Assembly (NCBI GenBank): GCA_020025425.1
Contig: JAHHSD010000013.1
Location: forward strand, 1-42,220
Length of the DNA stretch: 42,220 nt
Origin: Oscillospiraceae bacterium
GTDB lineage: Bacteria > Bacillota > Clostridia > Oscillospirales > Oscillospiraceae
Direction of reading: 5' to 3'
The position numbers were made by a program, and so were the translations under genes. Below are positions 25,051-33,480 of the stretch, in pieces. How positions within the stretch are numbered: position 1 is the first letter of the stretch; every line of letters starts with the position of its first letter. The notes beneath the pieces are model-generated. The model was not told the DNA's origin and searched no databases. It saw only the letters and a program-made list of their open reading frames with translations.

Positions 25051-25740
25051 TTACCGGTTGGACAGGTAGTAGCCCACACCCCACTTGGTGCGGATGTAGG
25101 CGGGGTTGGCCGGATCCAGCTCCAGCTTTTCCCGGAGCCGGCGGATGTGGACGTCCACCGTGCGGAACTCCCCGATATACTCGTAGCCCCAGACCACGTT
25201 GAGCAGGTTCTCCCGGCTGTACACCCGGCCGGGGTTGCGCATCAGAAGCTCCATCAGATCGAACTCCTTGGCGGTCAGCTCCACGGGGACCCCGTCCTTC
25301 CGGGCGGAGCGCTCCACGGTGTCCAGGGTGATGTGGCCCACCGTCAGCTGCTCGCTGCCGCCCTGCTGCTGGACCGTGGCCCCGGAGCGGCGCAGCAGGG
25401 CCCGGACCCGGGCCTTCAGCTCCAGGATGTTGAAGGGCTTGGTGATATAGTCGTCCGCCCCGGACTCAAAGCCCATGATTTTGTCCGCGTCCTCCCCCCG
25501 GGCGGTGAGCATGATCACCGGGACATTGGAGAACTCCCGGATGCGCATACAGGCCTGGAGCCCGTCGATCTTTGGCATCATCAGATCCAGGATGATGAGA
25601 TCGAAGCTGCCCTCCCGGGCCAGATCCACGGCCTCCTGGCCGTCGCAGCCGGTCTGGACCTGATATCCCTCGTGCTCCAGATTGAATTTTATGCCCTTGA
25701 CCAGGACGGGCTCGTCGTCTACTACCAGAATCTTTGCCAT
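25051..25740 (-). CDS. OmpR/PhoB family response regulator
   Basis: 229 residues. The receiver domain has the acidic pair Asp8-Asp9, the phosphorylation site Asp52 (in LIILDLMMPKIDG) and the conserved ITKPF lysine. The C-terminal winged helix (LTAKEFDLMELLMRNPGRVYSRENLL...VWGYEYIGEFRTVDVHIRRLREKLE...RTKWGVGYYLS) is the DNA-binding domain, close to WalR/PhoP/YycF. A histidine kinase normally follows such a gene; here the next gene is a CBS protein, so the kinase is elsewhere or absent. It starts ten bases after the comEA-like gene on the same strand with AAGGAGC upstream, which suggests cotranscription. Confidence 0.93.
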   Translation of the reverse strand: MAKILVVDDEPVLVKGIKFNLEHEGYQVQTGCDGQEAVDLAREGSFDLIILDLMMPKIDGLQACMRIREFSNVPVIMLTARGEDADKIMGFESGADDYITKPFNILELKARVRALLRRSGATVQQQGGSEQLTVGHITLDTVERSARKDGVPVELTAKEFDLMELLMRNPGRVYSRENLLNVVWGYEYIGEFRTVDVHIRRLREKLELDPANPAYIRTKWGVGYYLSNR

Positions 25741-25749
25741 GCTTGCTCC

Positions 25750-26151
25750 TTAATCTGTGGTACTCACAGTGATGTATTCTCTCAGCCGCTCCAGGGTCTT
25801 TTCCCCAATGCCCGGGACCTCAGTCAGGTCGTCCACCGACTGGAAGGGGCCATGGGTCTCCCGCCATTCCACGATATCCGCCGCACGCTTCTCCCCGATG
25901 TTGGGCAGGCGGGTCAGATCGCCCGCCGGGGCGGTATTCACGTTGATGCGCTCGCCCGGGAGCAGACTGTCCGGCCAGTCCTCCGGCGCGGAGGGGTCCG
26001 GGACGGCCTGGCTCTGTCCGGGCTGGCGGGACAGCTCCACCCGATAGGGTTCGTCCACGGAACGCTGGGTATAGAAATAAACGGAACAGATCAGCAGGAA
26101 GCAGGCGGCCAGGGCCACAGACAGCTTTTCATATGCAGACAGTCCCTTCAT
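25750..26151 (-). CDS. ComEA-like helix-hairpin-helix DNA-binding protein
   Basis: 133 residues. An N-terminal membrane anchor (LSVALAACFLLICSVYFY) and a short Pro-rich linker lead to two helix-hairpin-helix motifs: INVNTAPAGDLTRLPNIGEKRAADIVEWRE and FQSVDDLTEVPGIGEKTLERLREYI. This is the DNA-binding half of ComEA, the surface receptor for DNA in transformation, but the SLBB domain found in longer ComEA proteins is missing. Short forms are common and need not mean competence; no comEC or comG gene is present. ATG 26151 has GGGAGGAAG upstream. The first gene of an operon with the response regulator. Confidence 0.85.
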   Translation of the reverse strand: MKGLSAYEKLSVALAACFLLICSVYFYTQRSVDEPYRVELSRQPGQSQAVPDPSAPEDWPDSLLPGERINVNTAPAGDLTRLPNIGEKRAADIVEWRETHGPFQSVDDLTEVPGIGEKTLERLREYITVSTTD

Positions 26152-26306
26152 TTTTCTTCCTCCCGACAGTTGCGGACAGAATAGAAGTTTGCTATACTAT
26201 AACAAACGTACAGCGGCCGCACACACCGCACAGCAAGCGGTTTGCCGGCCCCCGATCCGACCCGTACTTTACAATATCAGTATATCATATAGATGAGGAC
26301 TTTTCT

Positions 26307-27662
26307 ATGAAAAAATATCGCGTATTCTCGCTGCTGCTCGCCTGTGCCCTGCTCCTGACCGCTCTGGCCCCCATCTCGGCCTACGCCGCGGACGCGCCCG
26401 AAGTTACGGCCAAACACGCCATCCTGATGGACGCCAGCCACAACGAGGTCCTTTATGAGAAGGCCGGCCGGGAGAAGGCCTATCCCGCCAGCATCACCAA
26501 GGTGATGACCGCCCTGCTGACGGTGGAGGCCGTGGACCGGGGGGAGCTGACCCTGGACCAGCCCGTCACCGCCAGCGCCAGCGCCATGGAGGGGCTCCAC
26601 GCCCAGGGCTCCACGGCCAACATCAAGCCCGGCGAGGTGCTGACCGTGCGGGACCTGCTCTACTGCCTGCTGCTGCCCTCCGCCAACGAGGCGGCCAACA
26701 TCCTGGCCGAGACGGTGGCCGGTGACAAGGTCTCCTTTGTGGGCATGATGAACCGCCGGGCCCAGGAGCTGGGCTGCACCGGCACCCATTTCTCCAACGC
26801 CCACGGTCTGCACGCCGACGACCACTACACCACCGCCTATGACATCTGCCTGTTTACCGTGGAGGCCATGAAGCACGACATCATCCGCACCATCGTCTCC
26901 ACGGCCAGCTATGAGATGCCGGCCACCAACCTGTCCGGCCCCCGGCAGTTCTACAACACCAACGGCCTGATCTCCAACTGGCACTACATGGGCTATGTCT
27001 ACGACAAGGCCATCGGCGTCAAGACGGGCACCACCGACGAGGCGGGCCACTGTCTGGTCTCCGCCGCCGTGGACGGAGACGAGTATCTGGTCTGCGCCGT
27101 GCTGGGTGCGGAGAATGTGAAAAACGGTGACAGCGTGGACCGCCGCCAGTTCTCCGAGAGCCGTGCGCTGCTGAAGTGGGGCTTCAAGAATTTCAAGTAC
27201 ACCACCATCTCCAAGGGGGATGCCCCGGTGGCCCAGGTGGAGGTGACCCTGTCCCAGGAGACCGACTCCGTCATGGTCAAGCCGGTGGGTGAATTTTCCA
27301 GAGTCCTCCCCGTGGACCTGGACGTCAACGAGATCGAGACCGAAGTGGCCCTCTTTCAGAAGAGTGTAGAGGCCCCCATCAAGGCGGGCCAGGTGCTGGG
27401 CACCATGACCCTCTCCTACAACGGGGAGGAGTTCGGCAGCCTGGATCTGGTGGCCGTCAACAGCGTGGAGCGCTCCGAGCTCCTCTACCGGAAGGCCCAG
27501 ATCATCAAGTTCTTCAGCCGGACCGAGACCAAGGTGCTCCTGGGCCTGGTCCTGGCCGTGATCGTGGTCCTGGTGCTGCGCTTTGCCGTATTCCACAAGC
27601 GCCGCCGTCCCACAGGCGGAAGGAGACAGAGCCGCTATTCCGGCAGACGCCGCCGCTATTAA
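26307..27662 (+). CDS. D-alanyl-D-alanine carboxypeptidase (DacF/PBP5 type)
   Basis: 451 residues. A signal peptide (LLLACALLLTALAPISAYA) is followed by a serine peptidase S11 domain with the penicillin-binding motifs SITK (catalytic serine and lysine), SAN and KTGTT. It trims the fifth residue of peptidoglycan stem peptides. After the catalytic part comes the PBP5-type C-terminal beta domain and then a true membrane span (LLGLVLAVIVVLVLRFAVF) with a strongly basic tail (KRRRPTGGRRQ). Sporulation-type DacF proteins look similar, so a role in cortex formation is possible. The ATG at 26307 has GATGAGG upstream. The open frame upstream to 26133 overlaps the divergent comEA promoter and lacks homology. 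Confidence 0.92.
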   Translation: MKKYRVFSLLLACALLLTALAPISAYAADAPEVTAKHAILMDASHNEVLYEKAGREKAYPASITKVMTALLTVEAVDRGELTLDQPVTASASAMEGLHAQGSTANIKPGEVLTVRDLLYCLLLPSANEAANILAETVAGDKVSFVGMMNRRAQELGCTGTHFSNAHGLHADDHYTTAYDICLFTVEAMKHDIIRTIVSTASYEMPATNLSGPRQFYNTNGLISNWHYMGYVYDKAIGVKTGTTDEAGHCLVSAAVDGDEYLVCAVLGAENVKNGDSVDRRQFSESRALLKWGFKNFKYTTISKGDAPVAQVEVTLSQETDSVMVKPVGEFSRVLPVDLDVNEIETEVALFQKSVEAPIKAGQVLGTMTLSYNGEEFGSLDLVAVNSVERSELLYRKAQIIKFFSRTETKVLLGLVLAVIVVLVLRFAVFHKRRRPTGGRRQSRYSGRRRRY

Positions 27663-27666
27663 ATCC

Positions 27667-27706
27667 AAAACCGCCCCGATGGAAGCTCCATCGGGGCGGT
27701 TTTTTT
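27667..27706. terminator. Bidirectional terminator between dac and the metalloprotease gene
   Basis: AAAACCGCCCCGATGG, loop AAGCT, CCATCGGGGCGGTTTTTTT. The opposing gene's stop lies in the T tract. Confidence 0.93.
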
Positions 27707-28298
27707 ATGCCTGTGGGTCTAAAGCGGCGGCATAGCGGCGCAGCTCCTGCCGTCTGGCCGGCCAATCCGGCATCAGGCGGTCCATCATGGCCCGGAAGCC
27801 GGGGCCGTGATTCGGGTGGAGAAAGTGGACCAGCTCGTGGAGGGCCACATAGCGGCGCAGCTCCGGGGGACAGCGGCCCAGGGCGGTGTTCAGGGTGATG
27901 TAGCCCTGGTGGTAGTGGCAGTTGCCCCACTGAGTTTTCATCCGCCGGACCTTGAGCTGGGGGTAGACCACCCCCAGGGGGGCGACAAGGGGATAGACCT
28001 GGTCCAGGGCCTCCCGCAGCAGGGCCAGGCAGTCCTCCCGGCTCACCGGGGGCAGCAGGGGGGCGGCCATGTCCCGCTGCTGCCGGGCGGCGCGGAGGAG
28101 CCAGGGGGATTTCTCCGCCACAAACTGGTCGGCCCGGCGCAGGGGGCAGGACAGAGGGGTGGTCAGAATGGCCGCGCCGGTGGGGTCCACACGCAGGGTG
28201 AGCCGGCGGACCTTCTTCTGGCGGAGGGTGTAGCGAATCTGTCCCAGGGGGGTGTCCACCAGCCGGACCTGCTCCCGGGTGCTCGTCTCCCTCACCAT
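27705..28298 (-). CDS. YgjP-like metallopeptidase (M48/DUF45 family)
   Basis: 197 residues. The N-terminal RYTLRQKKVRRLTLRVDPTGAAILTTP and the central VRRMKTQWGNCHYHQGYITLNTAL are signatures of YgjP-type zinc-dependent peptidases (DUF45, related to SprT). The zinc motif HELVHFLHPNHGPGF includes HExxH and a third histidine. Substrates are unknown. I chose ATG 28298, which overlaps the stop of the DUF2804 gene (AAATGGTGA), with GGTGGAG upstream. Upstream frame extension reads into DUF2804 in another frame and is not real. Confidence 0.85.
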   Translation of the reverse strand: MVRETSTREQVRLVDTPLGQIRYTLRQKKVRRLTLRVDPTGAAILTTPLSCPLRRADQFVAEKSPWLLRAARQQRDMAAPLLPPVSREDCLALLREALDQVYPLVAPLGVVYPQLKVRRMKTQWGNCHYHQGYITLNTALGRCPPELRRYVALHELVHFLHPNHGPGFRAMMDRLMPDWPARRQELRRYAAALDPQA

Positions 28299-29323
28299 TT
28301 GTTCTCCACCCGCTCGGCAAAGCCGAAAAAGTCCCGCAGCTCCAGCACGGTCCCCGCATCCAGCACCACCTGACCGGAGAAGCGGCCGAACACCTGGTGC
28401 TGGTCGCTTTTCAGCAGCTTGACGTCGGTGAGGGCGGCCCGGTCCATGACAGGTTGGAAGGTGAGCATCAGGCGCTTGTCGTCGCTCTCCAGGGTCCAGG
28501 GGGACAGGTAGTCCCGGCGGCCCCTGCACAGGGGGATGTGGAAAATGACATGGCCCAGCTTATGGGCGCGGCCCTGGTAGAACAGGACGTTCTCGGTGGC
28601 GGCCCGGGTGTCCCCAAAGCCATAGCCCAGGTTGAAGCCGAAGCCGGCCCCGTCCAAAAGACCGGAGGCTGAGGCCCAGTACCAGCTCTCGTGGTAGGGC
28701 CACACGCCCCGGCCCCAGTCCAGCACGGCGAAGGCGGTCTCCGGGCGGAAGGGCCAGACCCGGTCCCCCAGGCTGACCGCCCCGCTGGCCCGCAGGCAGT
28801 TGATCTTCTGGTTGAAATAGAAGTGGCCGGGCTGCTCAAAGGGGGTGCAGATGACCATGGACTCCGGGGGCTCATCGGTCAAAGTGATCTGGGCGTCCAG
28901 GGGTTGTCCGTCCCGGAAATTGTCCATGTGGGCGGTGAGGATGCGCCGGCGGCCGTCGTTGGCAAACATCAGGCCGTAGCCCCGGCCGGAGCTGACGCTG
29001 ACCCCTTTTGCGGAGGTGGCGGGCAGGGCCGTTCTGCCCAGGGGCATGGCCCGCATGGGGCTTTTGGTGACCTGCCACCCGGCTTTGAAGTCCAGCAGGG
29101 AGATGGAGTCCAGCCCCATATAGCCGTTGTCCGCGATGGTCAGGGCCAGGGCGGCCTGTCCGTCGGTGACCAGATAGTAGTCCCACTCCTTGCGGCGCAT
29201 GGGGGAGACCTTGATGCGGCTCCGGTCGTATTGGGGATAGAGCTTCCGGGCCCAGCCGGGCTGGGTCAGGTTTCCCTGCTGATCCAGCAGAGGGATGGGG
29301 GACGTGATCTCGTGCTGCTTCAT
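28292..29323 (-). CDS. DUF2804 domain protein
   Basis: 343 residues, soluble, no signal peptide. It matches DUF2804, seen in the start MKQHEITSPIPLLDQQGN, WDYYLVTDGQAALALTIADNGYMG in the first third, WPFRPETAFAVLDWGRGVWPY in the middle and FGFNLGYGFGD further on. The family is widespread in Firmicutes and Actinobacteria and has no settled function; some members sit near lipid-related genes. The start codon is fixed by a strong AGGAGGT and by the family N-terminus; a longer open frame to 29383 is not needed. It overlaps the YgjP gene downstream by seven bases, so they are coupled. Confidence 0.83.
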   Translation of the reverse strand: MKQHEITSPIPLLDQQGNLTQPGWARKLYPQYDRSRIKVSPMRRKEWDYYLVTDGQAALALTIADNGYMGLDSISLLDFKAGWQVTKSPMRAMPLGRTALPATSAKGVSVSSGRGYGLMFANDGRRRILTAHMDNFRDGQPLDAQITLTDEPPESMVICTPFEQPGHFYFNQKINCLRASGAVSLGDRVWPFRPETAFAVLDWGRGVWPYHESWYWASASGLLDGAGFGFNLGYGFGDTRAATENVLFYQGRAHKLGHVIFHIPLCRGRRDYLSPWTLESDDKRLMLTFQPVMDRAALTDVKLLKSDQHQVFGRFSGQVVLDAGTVLELRDFFGFAERVENKW

Positions 29324-29423
29324 GGGCGGACCTCCTGACTTCACAGCGGACAAATCGGGGCATGGGCGGGGCGGGGCGCGCATAGAATCTCACTGTGCGC
29401 CCCCAGCGGTTCTCTTGCTCCTG

Positions 29424-29453
29424 ATTCTACCACGGAGCGGGCGGGCAGGACAA
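29424..29453 (-). promoter_or_regulatory. Probable promoter of the DUF2804 operon
   Basis: On the minus strand TTGTCC (29448-29453), 18 bases, TAGAAT (29424-29429), downstream of the terminator of the previous gene. Confidence 0.5.
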
Positions 29454-29458
29454 GAGAA

Positions 29459-29496
29459 ATAAAAACCGGCAGGGGCTCGTAGGAGCGCCCTGCCGG
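29459..29496 (-). terminator. Intrinsic terminator of the LTA-synthase-like gene
   Basis: CCGGCAGGG / CCCTGCCGG stem (29466-29496) followed on the minus strand by TTTTTATTT. Confidence 0.9.
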
Positions 29497-29509
29497 GGGA
29501 CGGAAGGGA

Positions 29510-31354
29510 TCAGAAGGGGGACTCGGGGAGACAGAACATGCCCCGGGCCTCGTCAAAGAGGTCCACCATGCCGCAGTAATTGAGGGTCTCATAGGTGTCC
29601 AGCCACTGTTTCTGCTCCTCGTTGAGCTCGTCCCGGGTCAGGGCCTCGCCCTCCGGGGTGAGGAAGCCCACCGGGGTGATGGCGGGCAGCACCTGATAGA
29701 GCTGGGCCAGGAAATTCATATAGCCCGTCATGGGCAGACCGGCCAGCTGGGCGGTGAGCACCCCCAGGTAGTTGGGACTGATGACCAGATCCTCCCGCTC
29801 GGGAATGTCGTAGTTGGCCCAGATGAAGAAGGGGACGGCGTACTGCATCATCACCTCTTTGGTGGTGCGCTGATCCAGGGGCTTGCCGTAGAGCTTTTCG
29901 TAAAACTCGTTGTTCAGAGGGGGCTGGTGATCGCCGAAAAAGATGATCATAGTGGGCTCCTCCACCTGGCTGTAATGCTCGATCATCTCCCGCATGGCGT
30001 CGTCGCTGGCCCGGATCAGATTGAAGTACTGCTGGGCGCCGCGGTCGGCCCCGGCCAGCTGCTCGGGCAGCTGGATCACCCGCTCCAGGTTGTTCCAGCC
30101 CTGGGCGTAGCCGCTGTGGTTCTGCATGGTCACGTTGAACAGGAAGATGGGCTCCCCATTCCGGGCGGACACCCGGTCCATCACGGTCCGGTAGTCGCAC
30201 AGGTCGGAGATGTAGTGGCGGACCAGGCTGGGATTGGGTACATCCTCATCATAGAGCTGGTCGTCAAAGCCCAGATCCCGGTAGGCGATGGGGCGGTTCC
30301 AGCCGGAGGATTTATAGGGGTGGAAGGCGGTGGTGTGGTAGCCCAGGCTGGAGGTCAGGGCGGCCAGGGAGGGCATGTTCTCCTCCATGTACAGCTGATA
30401 AGCCACGGTGTGGGGGGGCTGGAACACGGTGGAGAAGCCGGTCAGGTACTCGAACTCCACGCTGGCGGTTCCGCCGCCCGTGACCGGGGAGTACATCAGG
30501 CCCCGGACCGTGTTCTCCCGCATGGAGTGGAGGAAGGGCGTGGGGTCCTCGTTGGTGGACATCTCATCAAAAATGCTGAAGTCGGCAAAGGACTCGTTCA
30601 TCACTGCGATGATGTTCACCGGATGGGTGGTGAATGGGTCCTCGGGGATGGCGGGGTACTTGTCCACCAGCTCCATCACCTTGTCGTGGCTGTAATCCTC
30701 TGGCTTGTCCACGGAGCTGTACCGGGCGGCCACGGTGAAGTTGAGCACAAAGCCGTTGGCCTGGGTCACCCACTGCTGGGTGTAGATGCCCAGATTGGGC
30801 AGCATGTCGGTGCGGAAAAAGGCGAAGCTGTAACAGGCCGCGCCCAGCACCACGGCGGCGGACAGGGGGAGGGGCAGCTTCCGGCGCCTGCGCTGGGCCG
30901 GGCACATCCACAGCAAAAAGAGGTAGGCGGCCAGCAGGATGGCGGCCTCGGCCATGTAGTGGTCCATGGAGAAGTCGAAGCCGTCGGCCACGTTGGCGGC
31001 GGTGCGCCACCCGGCCAGATCGGCGGGGAAGAGGATGCGGCCCCGGAAACGCAGGATGTAGTGGTTGACCAGACCCACCGCAAAGCACAAAATAGCGCCC
31101 AGGGCACCGGCCCGGCGGTTCCGGCCCAGGATCAGGCGGCACAGCGCAAAGAGGATGGTGTACCAGATCAGGTTCATCCCCACCTGCCAGGGCTGCAGGT
31201 CGGCAAAAATGTTGTTTTGGTTCAGAATCTCCACCATCCAGAAGGAGAGGAGGGGGCCGAGAGCCAGGACCAGCCAGGAGAGCCACTGGCCGGGGTGCTC
31301 CCGCATTTGACGGAACAGGCGGGGAAAGTGATCCCCGTGGAGCAGTTTATACAT
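29510..31354 (-). CDS. LTA synthase family (sulfatase-fold) membrane enzyme
   Basis: 614 residues. About five membrane segments in the first 190 residues, then an extracellular sulfatase domain. Metal and catalytic residues typical of lipoteichoic acid synthases are visible: Glu254 in VMNESFADF, the catalytic threonine Thr296 in GGGTASVEFEYLTG, and FFGDHQPP for the late Asp-His pair. LtaS polymerises glycerol phosphate from phosphatidylglycerol; related enzymes add phosphoglycerol or phosphoethanolamine to other glycans, so the exact product is not certain. ATG 31354 has GGAGG upstream. It is a single-gene unit, divergent from ylbJ. Confidence 0.9.
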   Translation of the reverse strand: MYKLLHGDHFPRLFRQMREHPGQWLSWLVLALGPLLSFWMVEILNQNNIFADLQPWQVGMNLIWYTILFALCRLILGRNRRAGALGAILCFAVGLVNHYILRFRGRILFPADLAGWRTAANVADGFDFSMDHYMAEAAILLAAYLFLLWMCPAQRRRRKLPLPLSAAVVLGAACYSFAFFRTDMLPNLGIYTQQWVTQANGFVLNFTVAARYSSVDKPEDYSHDKVMELVDKYPAIPEDPFTTHPVNIIAVMNESFADFSIFDEMSTNEDPTPFLHSMRENTVRGLMYSPVTGGGTASVEFEYLTGFSTVFQPPHTVAYQLYMEENMPSLAALTSSLGYHTTAFHPYKSSGWNRPIAYRDLGFDDQLYDEDVPNPSLVRHYISDLCDYRTVMDRVSARNGEPIFLFNVTMQNHSGYAQGWNNLERVIQLPEQLAGADRGAQQYFNLIRASDDAMREMIEHYSQVEEPTMIIFFGDHQPPLNNEFYEKLYGKPLDQRTTKEVMMQYAVPFFIWANYDIPEREDLVISPNYLGVLTAQLAGLPMTGYMNFLAQLYQVLPAITPVGFLTPEGEALTRDELNEEQKQWLDTYETLNYCGMVDLFDEARGMFCLPESPF

Positions 31355-31466
31355 AGAATTGATATCCTCCGATATGAGCTAGAATTGCAGATTACAGCAT
31401 ACCGCATTTTTGAAAAAAATCAAGTCCGGGAATTTTCCGGAGCAGGGGTTGGAGAGGAGTGCGCTT

Positions 31467-32648
31467 ATGACCCGGCATCTTTTGAAATCTCAGTACCGCG
31501 ATCTGCTGTGGGGGCTCGGCCTGCTGTGCGGGGCGGCGGCCCTGCTGCGCTGGCCCCAGGACTGCATGCAGGCCGTGCGGGAGGGGCTGCGGCTGTGCGG
31601 GAATGTGATTCTGCCCTCCCTGTTCCCCTTCTTTGTGCTGTCCTCCCTGGTGGTGGAGCTGGGCCTGTCCCGGTATTTGGGCAAGGTCCTGGAGCCGGTG
31701 ATGGTCCCCCTGTTCCGGGTGAACGGAACCTGTGCCAGCGCCCTGGCCCTTGGCGTGGTGGGGGGCTACCCGGTGGGGGCCAGGACGGCTATCGCCCTCT
31801 ACGAGAGCGGCCAGTGCTCCAAGGTGGAGACCGAGCGGATGCTGGCGTTCTGCAACAATTCCGGGTCCGCCTTTATCCTGGGCGTGGTGGGGACGGGGAT
31901 CTTTGGCAGCAGCGCGGCGGGGATGCTGCTCTATCTGACCCATGTGGCGGCCTCCCTGATCGTGGGCCTGCTGTTCCGCTTCTACCGCCCGGACCAGAAG
32001 CCGGGCCGGGGGCGGGGGCGCTGTGAGGTCCGGACGGCCGCCTTTGCCCCGGCCCTGACCAAATCCATCACCGGGGCCCTCAGCTCAGTGCTGAACATCT
32101 CCGCCTTTGTGATTTTCTTCTCAGTGGCCCTCCGGGCCCTGACCCTGGCCGGGGTGCTGGATGCCCTGGCCGGGGTGCTTGCCGTACTGCTTACCCCCCT
32201 TGGGCTGCCCCGGCCCGACCTTCGGAAGCTGGTGATCGGCCTGGTGGAGATGTCCTCCGGGGTGGCCACCCTGTCCGACGGCGGGACCCTGGCGGGACGT
32301 CTGCCCCTGGCGGCCTTCATGCTGGGCTGGGCCGGCCTGTCTGTCCACTGCCAGGTGATGAGCTTTTTGGCGGACAGCGGCCTGTCCATCAAGACCTATC
32401 TGGCGGGCAAGCTGCTCCACGGGGGCCTGTCTGCGGCGCTGACCGCTCTAGCGGTTCGGTGGATGCCCCTGGGAGAGACTACGGGGGCCTGGCTGACCCA
32501 GCAGCTGGAGATGACGGCCCAGGTGGACTTCCATAAGGCCCTGGCCCTGTCTGCCCTGTGGGCCTGGGGGGTCTGGCTGGCGTTTCTGGGGGTGGGGCTC
32601 CACATGCTGAAAAAAAGCAGTGGAAAAAAGCGGAGAAATGGAGTATAA
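31467..32648 (+). CDS. ylbJ: Sporulation integral membrane protein YlbJ
   Basis: 393 residues with about eight membrane segments. It carries nucleoside-recognition (gate) domains, with GGYPVGARTAIALYE, LAFCNNSGSAFILGVVGTGIFG and the internal repeat VEMSSGVATLSDGG. YlbJ is needed for normal cortex formation or heat resistance of spores in Bacillus and is expressed in the mother cell under sigma E. ATG 31467 has GGAGAGGAG upstream. A longer frame to 31410 lies in the promoter region. Together with spoVAD/AE it supports a spore-forming host. Confidence 0.9.
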   Translation: MTRHLLKSQYRDLLWGLGLLCGAAALLRWPQDCMQAVREGLRLCGNVILPSLFPFFVLSSLVVELGLSRYLGKVLEPVMVPLFRVNGTCASALALGVVGGYPVGARTAIALYESGQCSKVETERMLAFCNNSGSAFILGVVGTGIFGSSAAGMLLYLTHVAASLIVGLLFRFYRPDQKPGRGRGRCEVRTAAFAPALTKSITGALSSVLNISAFVIFFSVALRALTLAGVLDALAGVLAVLLTPLGLPRPDLRKLVIGLVEMSSGVATLSDGGTLAGRLPLAAFMLGWAGLSVHCQVMSFLADSGLSIKTYLAGKLLHGGLSAALTALAVRWMPLGETTGAWLTQQLEMTAQVDFHKALALSALWAWGVWLAFLGVGLHMLKKSSGKKRRNGV

Positions 32649-32685
32649 TAAAATACTATTGAAAAACTCCGGGAGGAATGCGATC

Positions 32686-32898
32686 ATGTCCCTGTTTCAG
32701 AAAAAAATTGAGCCTCGCTGCGCCTACTGCACCCGCAGCCGCACCTTGAGCGAGACTGAGGTGGTGTGTGAGCGGAAGGGCGTGATCTCCGCCGGTTCTC
32801 ACTGCCGCGCCTTTCGCTACGACCCCCTCAAGCGGGTGCCGCCCCGCCCCATGAAGGCGGATTTCACCGGCCTGAAGGACGAGGATTTTACCCTCTGA
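32686..32898 (+). CDS. Small Cys-rich protein, possible zinc ribbon
   Basis: 70 residues, basic. Four cysteines (12, 15, 28, 40; spacing C-x2-C-x12-C-x11-C) in PRCAYCTRSRTLSETEVVCERKG could hold one zinc ion. I recognise it only as a small protein that often appears in clostridial genomes; no function is known to me. The ATG follows GGGAGGAA. It begins 37 bases after ylbJ, with a TATAAT-like hexamer (32644-32649) between, so it may be cotranscribed or have a weak promoter. Confidence 0.72.
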   Translation: MSLFQKKIEPRCAYCTRSRTLSETEVVCERKGVISAGSHCRAFRYDPLKRVPPRPMKADFTGLKDEDFTL

Positions 32899-32926
32899 GG
32901 AAATCTTGATAAAAATTGTACAGATT

Positions 32927-32939
32927 GTGACTTAGTCAC
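32927..32939. promoter_or_regulatory. Perfect 5-3-5 dyad next to the desulfoferrodoxin promoter
   Basis: GTGAC-TTA-GTCAC, a perfect inverted repeat, abuts the -35 hexamer. The half-sites with flanks (TTGTGAC...GTCACTTG) resemble CRP/FNR-family sites but with a spacing one base shorter than usual. It could be bound by an oxidative-stress or redox regulator. Confidence 0.5.
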
Positions 32940-32968
32940 TTGTGCTTTTGCGCCGGGCCGGTTATAAT
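32940..32968 (+). promoter_or_regulatory. Promoter of the desulfoferrodoxin gene
   Basis: TTGTGC (32940-32945), 17 bases, perfect TATAAT (32963-32968), about 70 bases before the start codon. Confidence 0.75.
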
Positions 32969-33039
32969 ACAGTCAGCATAAGAAATAATTTAAGAAACTC
33001 AGTTTCATTCAACAATAATTGATCAATGGAGGAAATACT

Positions 33040-33408
33040 ATGAAGTTCTATCGCTGTGAGCACTGTGGCAATATCATCACCTTCCTGAACAACGCAGGCG
33101 TGCCTGTGATGTGCTGTGGTCAGAAGATGTCTGAGCTGGTCCCCGGCGTGGTGGATGCCGCTGTTGAGAAGCATGTCCCCGTCCTGGTCCAGGAGAACGG
33201 CGTGGCTACCGTCAAGGTGGGCGCTGTGGAGCACCCCATGATCCCTGAGCACTTCATCGAGTGGATCGCGCTGGAGACCAAGCAGGGCAGCCAGATCAAG
33301 TATTTGAAGGCCGGTGAGAAGCCTGAGGCCGCTTTTGTGCTGGCCGCCGGCGACGAGATCGTCAGCGTGTACGCATACTGTAATCTCCACGGCCTGTGGA
33401 AGCTGTAA
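33040..33408 (+). CDS. dfx: Desulfoferrodoxin (superoxide reductase)
   Basis: 122 residues. It reduces superoxide to hydrogen peroxide in anaerobes without making oxygen. The N-terminal desulforedoxin-type iron site uses Cys6, Cys9, Cys25 and Cys26 (CEHC...CC). The catalytic iron site is formed by His45, His65, His71, Cys114 and His117 (EKHVPV, VEHPMIPEHF, YCNLHGLW), matching the 2Fe superoxide reductases. The ATG at 33040 has GGAGGA upstream. It has its own promoter with a dyad and a strong terminator, so it is monocistronic. Codon bias is strong, which suggests high expression. No rubredoxin gene is adjacent. Confidence 0.96.
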   Translation: MKFYRCEHCGNIITFLNNAGVPVMCCGQKMSELVPGVVDAAVEKHVPVLVQENGVATVKVGAVEHPMIPEHFIEWIALETKQGSQIKYLKAGEKPEAAFVLAAGDEIVSVYAYCNLHGLWKL

Positions 33409-33430
33409 GCTTCTTCAAGCTGTCAATCAC

Positions 33431-33478
33431 AAAAAAGACCCGCCCGATCCGGAAAATTTCCGGATCGGGCGGTTTTTT
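33431..33478 (+). terminator. Intrinsic terminator after dfx
   Basis: CCGCCCGATCCGGAAA paired with its complement (33440-33472), followed by TTTTTT and preceded by a run of A. Confidence 0.93.
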
Positions 33479-33480
33479 GT

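Noticed and set aside
29927..32026. A 699-codon plus-strand frame running from opposite the LTA-synthase-like gene into ylbJ
   Set aside because: It crosses two real genes on both strands, has no ribosome binding site and no family features.
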